Source: an uncultured Pseudomonadales bacterium
GTDB taxonomy: Bacteria; Pseudomonadota; Gammaproteobacteria; Pseudomonadales; UBA7434
NCBI GenBank assembly: GCA_905478995.1
Contig: CAJQKT010000010.1
Location: 1-35,215 of the forward strand
Length of the DNA: 35,215 bases
Direction: 5' to 3'
The position numbers and the translations under genes were made by a program. The notes under the pieces were generated by a model that saw nothing but the letters and a program-made list of their open reading frames with translations, did not search any database and had not been told where the DNA came from. Shown one piece after another: positions 24,486 through 33,124 of this stretch. Each line of letters begins with the position of its first letter. Within the stretch, counting starts at the first letter, position 1.

Positions 24486-25943
24486 ATGGCTCAGATCGAC
24501 ACCGACTATTTAATTGTGGGGGCTGGTGCGCTAGGTTTATCCTTTGCCGACTCACTACTCGATCATAGCGATGCGCATATTACATTCGTCGACCAGCACC
24601 CTAAACCGGGTGGGCATTGGAATGTCGCTTATCCGTTTGTAACGCTTCATCAACCCAGCGCAACCTATGGGCTTAATTCGATGGACATGGGCGATGACAG
24701 GATTGACATCGCTGGGCCTAATGAAGGTTTTTACGAGCTGGCTACAGGTACGCAGGTGCTCAGTTATTTTGAGCGTGCTATGCGCGAGCGGTTTATTCCC
24801 AGTGGGCGCGTAAGTTACTACCCCATGTCTAAGTATCAACAAAGTGAAAGTGGCGAGCATAGTTTCGTGTCTAGTTTATCGGGTAAGGAAACGCAGGTTA
24901 ATGTGCGGCGTAAGCTGGTTGATTGCCGCACGTTTACGGCTTCAGTACCCGCCACGCACAAGCGCAAGTTTGATATTACCGATGGCGTGCAGCTAACCAC
25001 GCCGGGCAAGCTGCCCGAAGCCTGGATGGGCGGCGCCAACCCACCCGAGCATTACGTGATTATGGGTGCGGGAAAAACCGCTATGGACGTGGGTGTTTGG
25101 CTGATGAATATGGGCGTTGATGCCGCTAAAATTTGCTGGGTTCGCCCACGTGAAGCATGGTTAATTAATCGAGCATCAACGCAGCCAGGTGCCAAATACG
25201 CCGCCAATACTACCGGCTGGCAGCTCGAGCAAATGCGCATTGCGGCAACGGCGAGTAACGCCGACGAGATTTTTCTGCATCTTGAAAAGCACGGCCATAT
25301 GCTGCGCATCGACCCAACTAGCTTGCCCGGCACATTTCACTTTCCGACAATCTCTCAAGGCGAGGTGGATTTGCTACGGCAGATCGAGCACGTCATCAAA
25401 ATTGGCCGCGTTAATTTGATTGAGCCTGGGTTACTCCATGGCGTAGCCGGCACGGCCACGGTTCCGGTTAATTCTTTATTTATCGACTGCACAGCTGTTG
25501 CCGCACCGCGTCTTGAGGTCACTCCAATCTGGCAGGACGACGTAATTATTCCGGGTCTGCTTCAGGCACCGTTGGTATCGCTGAGCGCCTCTGTGGTTGG
25601 CTTTATTGAGGCTGAATTTAACACTGACGAAGAAAAGAATGCTCTGGCCGTGCCTATGCAATTTACCGACACGCCAGCGGATTATCCACAGGTATTGCTG
25701 GGCAATGCGTTGAATCGCTTGCTCTGGTCTCAAAACGAAAAGGTTATGGGCTTTCTCAAAACGGCTCGTCTTGATCCGGCGGCCCGCATGCGAGCGGTTA
25801 TGGCCGATGTAAGTGATCAGGTTCGGGACGATGCGAGTCAAATCCGTGATGCTACTATTGCGGCTGTAGAAAATTTACAAAAGCTGTCAGCCGATAACCT
25901 TGCTGGCGACAATAACAGGCAGCAAACTGCGGCGGCTGGTTAA
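24486..25943 (+). CDS. FAD/NAD(P)-binding oxidoreductase, unknown substrate
   Basis: Flavoprotein of 485 aa. The N-terminal Rossmann motif IVGAGALGLSFADSL (about 9-23) and PGGHW (about 42-46) bind FAD as in flavin monooxygenase-like proteins. A second nucleotide motif, VIMGAGKTAMDVGVWL (about 192-207), should bind NAD(P). No signal peptide or membrane helix is present, and the last 40 aa are a charged Ala/Asp-rich helix. AGGA ribosome site before the ATG. Followed by small envelope-protein genes on the same strand, though gaps are large. Substrate not inferable. Confidence 0.75.
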   Translation: MAQIDTDYLIVGAGALGLSFADSLLDHSDAHITFVDQHPKPGGHWNVAYPFVTLHQPSATYGLNSMDMGDDRIDIAGPNEGFYELATGTQVLSYFERAMRERFIPSGRVSYYPMSKYQQSESGEHSFVSSLSGKETQVNVRRKLVDCRTFTASVPATHKRKFDITDGVQLTTPGKLPEAWMGGANPPEHYVIMGAGKTAMDVGVWLMNMGVDAAKICWVRPREAWLINRASTQPGAKYAANTTGWQLEQMRIAATASNADEIFLHLEKHGHMLRIDPTSLPGTFHFPTISQGEVDLLRQIEHVIKIGRVNLIEPGLLHGVAGTATVPVNSLFIDCTAVAAPRLEVTPIWQDDVIIPGLLQAPLVSLSASVVGFIEAEFNTDEEKNALAVPMQFTDTPADYPQVLLGNALNRLLWSQNEKVMGFLKTARLDPAARMRAVMADVSDQVRDDASQIRDATIAAVENLQKLSADNLAGDNNRQQTAAAG

Positions 25944-26012
25944 TTGAGCCGACTAACAGGCGTTGCTAACAACCGACTTCACGCTTAACAATTGTCTTTA
26001 CGGGATCAAATT

Positions 26013-26444
26013 ATGTTTAATCTATTGCTTGTCATGGTACTGCTGCCATCGTTCGCCGCCGCCGATGAATCAATCAACATAATAGGAACATGGCAAGGGG
26101 TCACTAATGCGGCAGTGATGGGCGTCGATAAGCACTACACAACGATTAACGCTGAGAATATTCGCTTTGTTAATGTCAAAATGGAATTGGTTTTTGATAG
26201 ACAACAAGGGCAGAACTTTTCCGGTTACAACCTAACGAATAATCACAAAGAGCCTGTGATTGGGGCTTTTCGCTCGAATATGAAAAGTGGTGTTCTTGTT
26301 GATTCTAACGGCACCACTATTTTCGATATGGTCGGCAACAATAAAATGGATGTTTGTTATGCTCATGTTATGAGCCATGGTGAGGCCAGTGCAGTCGCTT
26401 CATGCGCAGAGTTTGAGCGTCAAAGTATTCAGCCCGAGGATTAG
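26013..26444 (+). CDS. Hypothetical secreted protein
   Basis: 143 aa with a clear signal peptide (MFNLLLVMVLLPSFAAA, cleavage before DES). The mature part is beta-rich (GTWQGVTNAAVMG, GQNFSGYNL, MDVCYAHVMSHGE) and has two cysteines that could pair. Unrecognised family; periplasmic by leader. An in-frame TTG at 25992 would put seven polar residues before the leader, so ATG is preferred. Confidence 0.6.
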   Translation: MFNLLLVMVLLPSFAAADESINIIGTWQGVTNAAVMGVDKHYTTINAENIRFVNVKMELVFDRQQGQNFSGYNLTNNHKEPVIGAFRSNMKSGVLVDSNGTTIFDMVGNNKMDVCYAHVMSHGEASAVASCAEFERQSIQPED

Positions 26445-26792
26445 AAGGTCGATTTGTAGGCAGGTTGTCTCTTTTTTTCTAGTCCTGTTTTGCTTATTCT
26501 TGGTTAAGAAAAAAGCAACTAGCTGGCAGACTATCCCTCGACAATCTTCATCGCTAATTCCTCGCATTGCCAAATGCATAACGCTTACAGGGAACTTCTT
26601 CCCTCACGAACCACTCCAAACGCTAGCGGTCTTTATTACCTATCTATGGCACTACAAATCCACAGGCTAATAATCGTCCCTAAGCCCCCGTTGTGTCTTT
26701 TTTAAGTGGCATACGTAGTATTATAAAAGGCTATGGGCAGCCGTAGTGCGTTTAATGGGTTATTGATTAGGCTATTGAGAGGAAAACCTACA
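26445..26792. other. Intergenic region, no supported gene
   Basis: 348 bases with skewed, pyrimidine-rich composition. A small hairpin AGGGAA-CTTC-TTCCCT lies at 26589-26604 without a T-run. An open frame through it has no family signal and overlaps the previous gene in another frame, so I do not call it. Confidence 0.4.
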
Positions 26793-27497
26793 ATGAAATT
26801 TTGCTTCGCTACGCTTCTTTTCTTATTCACCGCTAATGCCAGCGCCAGCTTGCCGCAGCAGTCGCAATGGCAGTTTAAGGTGTTGCTCGACAGTCGTGAA
26901 ATCGGCAGCCATCAGTTTACTGTGAGTCAGGTTAATGGGCAGCAAACAATTCAAACCGACGCTAGTTTCGATGTGAAAGTTTTATTCGTCAATTTGTATC
27001 GTTATAGGCATCAAAATACTGAGGTATGGCAAGGCAATTGTTTGCGTTCAATCAATGCAGAAACCGACGCTAACGGCAAGCAGTTTTCGGTGGCGGGGCA
27101 GGCTAACGATAGCTACTTTCAAGTCAATACAGCCAGCACCGAAACAGAATTGCCGGCTTGCATTATGACTTTTGCCTATTGGAACCCGGCATTTTTGACT
27201 GAAGATAAGCTACTCAATAGTCAAACCGGGGAGTACGAAGATGTCACCATTACGCGGGTGGGCGAGGAGTCGTTGCGGGTCAACGATGAGGCTGTTGCAG
27301 CAGTAAGATATCTTATTGATTTAAAGGCTGGGCCCATAACGTTGTGGTATGGTGCCAGCGATTTTCGTTGGTTGGCACTGGAGTCGGTAGCAGCCGGTGG
27401 TCGCGCGCTGCGCTATGAGCCACTAACGATTCCGCTGAGCGGTAGTGGTCAGGCCTTGTCTGCTGACTCGACAGTCAGTAAAATTGGCGGCCAGTAG
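26793..27497 (+). CDS. DUF6134 family secreted protein
   Basis: 234 aa with a signal peptide (MKFCFATLLFLFTANASA). The mature sequence shows the DUF6134 pattern: QWQFKVLLDSREIGSHQF, FDVKVLFVNLYRYRHQNTEVW and LWYGASDFRWLALES. It is probably a periplasmic beta-sheet protein of unknown function. Start ATG 26793 follows GAGAGG; an upstream ATG at 26733 would place a basic extension before the leader. The lipocalin gene lies 79 bases downstream on the same strand. Confidence 0.75.
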   Translation: MKFCFATLLFLFTANASASLPQQSQWQFKVLLDSREIGSHQFTVSQVNGQQTIQTDASFDVKVLFVNLYRYRHQNTEVWQGNCLRSINAETDANGKQFSVAGQANDSYFQVNTASTETELPACIMTFAYWNPAFLTEDKLLNSQTGEYEDVTITRVGEESLRVNDEAVAAVRYLIDLKAGPITLWYGASDFRWLALESVAAGGRALRYEPLTIPLSGSGQALSADSTVSKIGGQ

Positions 27498-27576
27498 AGA
27501 TTGCTAAGGCAATGTTTGAAAAAGATCAGCGCGGCGCATAAATACAACTTAGGTAAAAGCAACTCGGGTACAAATA

Positions 27577-28116
27577 ATGTCATTAACTAAAGTTTTACTG
27601 CTATACACATTGGTGTTGGTCGGCGCCTGCCAATCAACGTCTACGCAGCTACCGCTCCGCACCGAAGCGTTTGTTGACTTAAACCGTTTTGCTGGAGACT
27701 GGTATGTTATTGCCAATATCCCTACCTTTATCGAAACCGATGCATACAATGCAATAGAGAGTTATGAAAAACCCGTAGACGGAAAAATTGCCACCACTTT
27801 TACATTTAACAAAGGCGATTTTGAAGGCGAAAAAAAGACTTATAAACCCATGGGGTTTGTGCGCGAAAATACGGGCAACGCCGTGTGGGGCATGCAGTTT
27901 ATCTGGCCAATTAAAGCGGAGTATCGCGTTGTTTATGTCGACGACGACTACGCGTTTACGATTATCGGCAGAACTAAGCGTGACTACGTGTGGTTAATGG
28001 CGCGGCAACCGATTATTGCCGATGCTGATTATCAGCGGCTTCTGAGTATCATTAAAGAAGAGGGCTACGATCTAGCCAAATTACGCCGTGTGCCTCAGCA
28101 GGCTAAATCACAATAA
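27577..28116 (+). CDS. blc: Lipocalin-family lipoprotein (Blc-like)
   Basis: Outer-membrane-type lipoprotein of 179 aa. The lipobox LVGAC places the lipidated cysteine at residue 18. The lipocalin signature appears as RFAGDWYVIANIPTF, with the later YRVVYVDDDYAFTIIGR strands and C-terminal RLLSIIKEEGYD of the bacterial Blc group. It probably binds lipids or fatty acids at the envelope. The ribosome site is weak. Family confident, ligand unknown. Confidence 0.88.
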   Translation: MSLTKVLLLYTLVLVGACQSTSTQLPLRTEAFVDLNRFAGDWYVIANIPTFIETDAYNAIESYEKPVDGKIATTFTFNKGDFEGEKKTYKPMGFVRENTGNAVWGMQFIWPIKAEYRVVYVDDDYAFTIIGRTKRDYVWLMARQPIIADADYQRLLSIIKEEGYDLAKLRRVPQQAKSQ

Positions 28117-28204
28117 TGGCGGGCCGCTTGAAAGCGTGTAGTGCAGACGTTACCTATCAAGAGCGGGTCGTTAAAAATATAGCAAGTTACACGGAAGCGG
28201 GCTC

Positions 28205-28711
28205 GTGATTGGTGATGTGTTTTTAGAGTGGGTCGAGGCTTATCGCGATTACGCATTATTTATTATCCCTGCCGTTGCCTTTCTTGAGGCCAGCGTGGGT
28301 ATAGGTCTGTTTGTTTCGGGCGCTATTTTGCTGAGTATTTGCACGGTTTTGTATGCCCAAGGCATTGCTACACTATGGCAAATGTTACCGCTGGCTTTTT
28401 TGGGGGCGACCACGGCCGACCATGTCGGCTATTTTTTGGGGCGTAAGCTGGGCCCAGGCTTTCATCACACGCGCTTTGCGCAAAAGTATAAAAATAATTT
28501 GGGCAAGGCTGAAGCGTTGCTGTTAAAACATGGCGAGCTGTCAATTATCATTGGCCGGCTTGTGCCGGCAGTGCGTAGTATTGTGCCTTTGCTCTCCGGC
28601 GTGAGTGGTTTGCCCGCGGCTAAGTACATGCGTTATGACATCATTGCCTGCGCTATTTGGGTTTCTGGGCTGGGGTTACTGGTGGCGGGTTTTGGCGGCT
28701 TATTGAGTTAG
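28205..28711 (+). CDS. DedA-family (VTT domain) membrane protein
   Basis: Polytopic inner-membrane protein of 168 aa. It has the DedA core: FLEASVGIGLFVSGAILL, GATTADHVGYFLGRKLG, and the GRLVPAVRSIVPLLSGVSGL region with conserved Arg and Pro. DedA proteins act in membrane homeostasis, in some cases as undecaprenyl-phosphate or lipid flippases. The start is GTG at 28205 after GGAAGCGG. Its last 81 bases and 59 bases beyond are repeated at 31355-31494 in diverged form, so a second related copy once existed nearby. Confidence 0.88.
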   Translation: MIGDVFLEWVEAYRDYALFIIPAVAFLEASVGIGLFVSGAILLSICTVLYAQGIATLWQMLPLAFLGATTADHVGYFLGRKLGPGFHHTRFAQKYKNNLGKAEALLLKHGELSIIIGRLVPAVRSIVPLLSGVSGLPAAKYMRYDIIACAIWVSGLGLLVAGFGGLLS

Positions 28712-28770
28712 GGCTCGGTGGGAAGGGATGCCTGAGGCGCAGAGATGATGTAAAGTAGGTTCTATCTGGC
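28631..28770 (+). repeat. Direct repeat, copy 1 (dedA 3' end and flank)
   Basis: 140 bases covering the last codons of dedA and the following DNA. They align without gaps to 31355-31494; I count 121 of 140 identical by eye (about 86%). The two copies flank the minus-strand ATP-grasp/dehydrogenase pair. Confidence 0.85.
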
Positions 28771-28869
28771 GTGTGCCAGAGGGGAAGGCTATACGTGACC
28801 GTCTTCTAAAACCACTCGCTATTGCTCGGCGTCACCTGTCTACCCATTTAATTATTTGTATGACCTGCC

Positions 28870-29889
28870 TCATACAATTCTATTTTTGATTTCTCGTCCT
28901 TCAGTCAAATTTATCAAACCTGAGCAAAACTGCTGAAAAGCAACCCTGTGCTTCTTTCTCAAATTGGCGTCTGAATAATGAGTAATAAGTAAATTGGGCA
29001 ATCGATTGGCGAGAATTCTTTGGACTCGAGATACATTTTGCAGACCAGAAACATAGGCGGTGGCGAGTTGATTGCTTTTTAAGGCTAAGAGCAATGCATT
29101 TTCATCAACTAGCTGCGGTCTAGCCAAGTTTATCAAACAAGCAGTTTCGCTTAATTTAGCCAGCTTGGCTTTATCAATAAATCCTTTGGTTTGCTCGGTT
29201 AACGGTAATGTTAAAATCAAATAATCAATGCTAGGTAAAACCGTATCGATATCGTTGACATCGTATACCTCATCATAGTCGGTGCCACCAAGATCCAGTT
29301 CCTGACGGTGCTTGCTGACACCAATGACCTTCATGCCTAGGGCACTGCACATCGCGGCTGTTTGATTGCCAATATTACCCGTTCCGACAATAGCCACGCG
29401 CAAATCCGAGATATCTTTACAAAAGCTTGGTTCGCTACGAAAAGCTCTTTGTTTGATTAGATGCGTAGGTAACATTTTTGAATCAGACAACATACATGCA
29501 AGGTTCATTTGAGCAACCCAAGCAGCGACTAAATCACCTGTCGTACTAACTTTAATACCTCGGTTTTGAAAGCTAGATAAGGCTAAATGATCAATACCGG
29601 TGCGTTGGCTGTATGCCCACTGTAGCGCAGTCATATGCTCCAGAAACTGCTCTGTTTCCGCTTGGGAAAGTACCGTTGCTGCGGAAAGCCATAGCGCTTC
29701 AACATCTTTCAGTTCAAGGCGATTTTTAACAATGATCTTATATTTAAATACATCGGGTTTATTTTTTGACAGCTTATGCTTTACCCGTTCAAAAAAACTC
29801 GGACTGCGATGAGCATAATAAAGGGCATCAAAACCTGCAGGTAAAGACGCGGTCTCCTTCATTGCTATTGGCATTAATACTCGAGTCAT
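28870..29889 (-). CDS. D-isomer-specific 2-hydroxyacid dehydrogenase-family protein
   Basis: 339 aa from the ATG at 29889, whose overlap with the ATP-grasp stop (ATGA) supports this start over 29907. The nucleotide-binding motif VAIVGTGNIGNQ has GTGNIG at 169-174. Substrate-side Arg257 (INLARPQLVDENAL) and a C-terminal His304 (ITHYSDAN) match the usual catalytic Arg and His. The catalytic Glu expected in the DVFE-type segment is absent: the region reads AYVSGLQNVSRVQ. The coenzyme loop VSKHRQ has basic residues rather than Asp, suggesting NADP. It may reduce a keto acid made or used with the adjacent ligase, or may be catalytically altered. Confidence 0.82.
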   Translation of the reverse strand: MTRVLMPIAMKETASLPAGFDALYYAHRSPSFFERVKHKLSKNKPDVFKYKIIVKNRLELKDVEALWLSAATVLSQAETEQFLEHMTALQWAYSQRTGIDHLALSSFQNRGIKVSTTGDLVAAWVAQMNLACMLSDSKMLPTHLIKQRAFRSEPSFCKDISDLRVAIVGTGNIGNQTAAMCSALGMKVIGVSKHRQELDLGGTDYDEVYDVNDIDTVLPSIDYLILTLPLTEQTKGFIDKAKLAKLSETACLINLARPQLVDENALLLALKSNQLATAYVSGLQNVSRVQRILANRLPNLLITHYSDANLRKKHRVAFQQFCSGLINLTEGREIKNRIV

Positions 29890-31097
29890 TTCGCCACGTT
29901 TTTCCATGCTTTATCTATTAGAAGTTTGATAATTATCAAGGAACGGTAAAACCCGGGACCGGGATCTTTCCATGAGCAATAAGCGCAACTCCGGCAGCGT
30001 AAAATAGTTTTCAGCCATGCTCTTATGCTAATAGTGCGGGCGTCCAATTTATCTTGCAAGGACCATAAATCAAGCAATAAATCAATCCAATATTTATGTC
30101 TCAACTGCGGCTCAATTTCCACATGAGATAAATTTTCGCCAACCAAATCTTGATAAGCCAGTAGAGGCAGGTTCAAGCCGCAGGCATGCAAATGCCCCAC
30201 AGATGTAAATGGCCTGGCATTAAAGTCAATCACATAATACACGCCCGTATTTTTATCTAAGAGCCATTCAATACCAAAAATGCCATGGTACTTAATCGAT
30301 GATAATAAACGTTGGGTTTGTTCAAACATCAGCGCTTCAGCTGCTGCATCCTGAGTACCCGGTATCTCGCCAAAGCTGGTGGTTCCTCTGTCGGGGGGGT
30401 ACTGGCGCCACCGTCGATGGCTGGCGATAGTGATAAGCTCACCTTTTTCATCGCATAAACCATAGGTGTCAAAAATATAACCGTCACCGCCTTGAATTAG
30501 CCGCTGGATTATCAACGCCTGGGCACCATTGTTTTTTACGTAATCGATCAGCTCATCTTCTGAAGCTAAAACCAGATTTTTTTTTGTAAGCTTACATTCT
30601 CGATTACCTTCATAAAACGGCTTGATAAAATAAGGAGCTGGGTTAGATGCTGCCCATGTAGTAACTTCTTCAAGACTGGGCTCATTAATTGCGGGAATAA
30701 CAGGCACACCAACTTTTTCTGCCAGCAGATAGAGTCTATTTTTGTTGATTATCTGCGTCAAAGTAGGGTGATCATTTTGCCACATTAGGTAATATGATTT
30801 TAGTTGCTCACGATTTTTGGCGAGCAATAAGGCATGTTCATCGCTGGAGGCAATAAGAACTAAAGGCTCAACCTGTTGCTTTCCATGACTGATCAACCAA
30901 TCCATTAATTCTTGGTCAGTATCAATTTTGGAAAGATCAATCACATCACAACAAAATGAATACCTTACTGGTTCACTTTTTTTAAAAACAGCGGCGGTAA
31001 TTTGTGCTCCGCCGACGGCTAGCGCTCGAATTGTCGCCAGCCCAGTCCCCGCTCGGCTTAGCACAAGCACTTTAGGTTTTTGCAGGGTTTCCTTCAT
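29886..31097 (-). CDS. ATP-grasp domain protein, probable carboxylate-amine ligase
   Basis: 403 aa. The N-terminal pre-ATP-grasp fold (KVLVLSRAGTGLATIRAL) is followed by the central domain, with PYFIKPFYEGNRE and ALIIQRLIQGGDGYIFD as ATP-binding strands. GIFGIEWLLDKNTGVYYVIDFNARP is the metal-binding Glu...Asn core typical of the family. A C-terminal region of about 80 aa includes three Cys in RCRSCAYCSW. ATP-grasp enzymes form amide or thioester bonds through an acyl phosphate; the partner dehydrogenase suggests a small biosynthetic module, product unknown. First gene of a minus-strand pair; no good ribosome site is visible. Placement between repeats suggests it was inserted. Confidence 0.82.
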   Translation of the reverse strand: MKETLQKPKVLVLSRAGTGLATIRALAVGGAQITAAVFKKSEPVRYSFCCDVIDLSKIDTDQELMDWLISHGKQQVEPLVLIASSDEHALLLAKNREQLKSYYLMWQNDHPTLTQIINKNRLYLLAEKVGVPVIPAINEPSLEEVTTWAASNPAPYFIKPFYEGNRECKLTKKNLVLASEDELIDYVKNNGAQALIIQRLIQGGDGYIFDTYGLCDEKGELITIASHRRWRQYPPDRGTTSFGEIPGTQDAAAEALMFEQTQRLLSSIKYHGIFGIEWLLDKNTGVYYVIDFNARPFTSVGHLHACGLNLPLLAYQDLVGENLSHVEIEPQLRHKYWIDLLLDLWSLQDKLDARTISIRAWLKTILRCRSCAYCSWKDPGPGFYRSLIIIKLLIDKAWKNVAK

Positions 31098-31576
31098 AAA
31101 ATTCGATTACGCTAAAGATTTCAGTTAAGTTTTATAGGTTGCCCAAACCACATGCGTAAGCTAACTACTAACAGGGCATTTGCTTCGCTTATATTCTAAG
31201 ACACTGGGGGGCTACATATGCCACTCTCTAGATTATTTTGAGATGTATCATACACAAAAAAGCAGAGTCATTGCTGATCCTGCCAATCTGTGAAGAAAAA
31301 GCTTTATTGAAACTGGGGCCATGAAACTGAAGCTGGTGTCAGATTACAGATTCTCGTTACGACCGCATTGCCGGTGCAATTTGGGTTTCTGGGCTAGGGT
31401 TGCTGATGGCGGGTTTTGGCGGCTTGTTGAGTTAAGGCTTGGTGGGTCGGCATGCCTGAGACGCGGAGATGATGTAAAGTAGGTTTCATCTGGCGATTAA
31501 GCTTTGTACACTCTGGGTGTCTTTCTGCGTATTTTCAAGTATATTAAGGCGAAATCATTTTACGGAAAACTAAATC
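31098..31576. other. Intergenic region containing a dedA remnant
   Basis: 479 bases. The main content is the second copy of the dedA 3' end (31355-31494). Upstream DNA has no recognised gene; GAAACTG is repeated around 31306-31333. Downstream sequence to the PsiE start is AT-rich and probably carries its promoter, which I cannot place. Confidence 0.5.
31355..31494 (+). pseudogene. dedA 3'-end remnant (direct repeat copy 2)
   Basis: Reading from 31355 gives RYDRIAGAIWVSGLGLLM and then AGFGGLLS followed by a stop, closely matching the last 26 codons of the intact DedA at 28205-28711. The 59 bases after the stop also match. No start codon or upstream dedA sequence remains. Either a diverged dedA paralogue lost its 5' part, or a duplicated segment drifted after insertion of the intervening genes. 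Confidence 0.8.
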
Positions 31577-32050
31577 ATGCCCAACGAGCCCAGCGATTCC
31601 GAGCAACAAAAGCCCTCTGCCATCGATCGCGTGCTCGAGGTGGTTCTTGAGCGAAACCGATTAAATCGACGCTTGCATTGGACTACCATCATCAGCGAGA
31701 AAACCTTGCTTGGGGTTATCGGGCTGTTGACGGTCGTAGCATCAGCGGACGCAATCTTCGAAATTTTTATGGCCCGCGAGGTAACACTCCCTGATCTGTT
31801 TCTTTTATTTATCTATGTTGAAATCATTGGCATGATTGGAGCGTTCTACTCAACCAATCGGATCCCTGTGACATTGCCTATCATCATTGCCATCACGGCG
31901 CTCTGTCGGCTGATTGTGATGCAGAGTAAGGAAATGGACGCCCTGACGCTGCTCGCAGAGGCTGGTGCGATATTTATACTCAGTGGTGCCGCTTATTTAA
32001 TGAGCCTCAAGGATAAAATGAGCTTAGAAAAACTAGAAAATAGAGATTAA
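31577..32050 (+). CDS. psiE: PsiE-family membrane protein
   Basis: 157 aa with a charged cytoplasmic N-terminus (about 40 aa) and four predicted membrane helices. The stretch LPDLFLLFIYVEIIGMIGAF, followed by ITALCRLIV, matches the phosphate-starvation-inducible PsiE family. Molecular function is unknown in the family, and no pho box could be confirmed here. A modest GGA site precedes the ATG. Confidence 0.75.
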   Translation: MPNEPSDSEQQKPSAIDRVLEVVLERNRLNRRLHWTTIISEKTLLGVIGLLTVVASADAIFEIFMAREVTLPDLFLLFIYVEIIGMIGAFYSTNRIPVTLPIIIAITALCRLIVMQSKEMDALTLLAEAGAIFILSGAAYLMSLKDKMSLEKLENRD

Positions 32051-32109
32051 AAGTAGGCGGCGGTAGGTTGCAGCAGACTTACTGAAAAAATTAGAGTTCG
32101 TGTTCGTGA

Positions 32110-32643
32110 CTAGAAACGATAAGCCGCACCGAGAGTGAAAATATTAAAATCCGCGTCTGTATCGGCTTGAGAGTTCTTGCCGAACAAAGACCATTGGCCG
32201 ATATTATATTTAACGCCAAAACCATAAAAGAAACTGCTGTCGCGTCCATCTGACAAAGTTTCTAAGCCTTGCGTATCGACTGTGGTAGTCGACTCATCAA
32301 TTGCCAGATCAAGCGAAACGCCACCAAACTCTGCGAACAATTGCCAGTCATCATTAATAGGGTACTTGCCCACAACACTCAGACTTACGCCCTCGGCTTT
32401 CATGCCAAGATCATTGTGGTCCCCAGCATCAAATACAGAGGCTTCTAGGTCGATATATCTGTTAAAAGTGTACCCAGCAATAATACCGAGGCCGGTTTCT
32501 GAACTGCTAATGCCTTGCTCTTCAGCTTCAAATTGACTAATTGTTAAACCACCGTAGAAACCCCTCTCGCTGGCAGCAGCCGGTAGGCTCAACATAAGAA
32601 GTGTAGAAAATGTAGTAGCAAAGTTTAACGTTTTATAAATCAT
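32110..32643 (-). CDS. Small outer-membrane beta-barrel protein (OmpA/porin-like)
   Basis: 177 aa with a signal peptide ending PAAASERGF. The mature protein is an eight-strand-type barrel: RGFYGGLTISQF, GLGIIAGYTFNRYIDLEASVF, WQLFAEFGGVSLDL, FFYGFGVKYNIGQWSLFG and a final FTLGAAYRF with terminal Phe, the outer-membrane assembly signal. No peptidoglycan-binding domain follows. GGGATG lies upstream of the ATG. Convergent with psiE; function unknown. Confidence 0.8.
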   Translation of the reverse strand: MIYKTLNFATTFSTLLMLSLPAAASERGFYGGLTISQFEAEEQGISSSETGLGIIAGYTFNRYIDLEASVFDAGDHNDLGMKAEGVSLSVVGKYPINDDWQLFAEFGGVSLDLAIDESTTTVDTQGLETLSDGRDSSFFYGFGVKYNIGQWSLFGKNSQADTDADFNIFTLGAAYRF

Positions 32644-33124
32644 TGGGCATCCCGTTATTGAATTAAGTGGCTAGCAAATTAAGTGAAGGGATAGACTAAG
32701 TAAGATTAAAAAAGTTCAAGATGATTTTTATTAGTTTATTTTTGACAATACAATGAAGATTTAAGCAGTTGAGTTCACTTTTCAGGTTGCGAGGTCAGTA
32801 TCTGCAATTGCCATTTACTCCGCTTGATTATCGAACTGCCGTCTCAACCGCGACAACTGATTGCAGCACTTCGAATGCTAAGAGTCGAGTGCGCCGGAAA
32901 AGGGAGTGGCGTAGGAGTGATGTTTTTAACGTATTTAGCTACATTTTTAAATCACCAGTAAGTCATTGGCTAAAAAGCATTCCTGCTGACGCCCTTTACC
33001 GTTGGGCTCGCATGCTTTACTTGCAGTTCAGCTACCAACGCGTACATAATTCTGTAAAGTACGGCCTAGCCTTGCACATGCGTTAGCAAGTGTTCGTTAT
33101 TGACCTGACAGTGGAACAGTAAAG
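32644..33124. other. Intergenic region before the sulfatase, no supported gene
   Basis: 481 bases between divergent genes. An open frame at 32769-33086 starts with TTG, lacks a ribosome site and shows no family signal. I find no clear promoter or binding site, though promoters for both flanking genes must lie here. Confidence 0.4.

Noticed and set aside
26377-26670. 97-codon open frame overlapping the secreted protein gene
   Set aside because: Begins inside another gene in a different frame, lacks a ribosome site and shows no protein family features.
32769-33086. 105-codon open frame before the sulfatase
   Set aside because: TTG start, no ribosome site, no recognisable family; composition looks non-coding.
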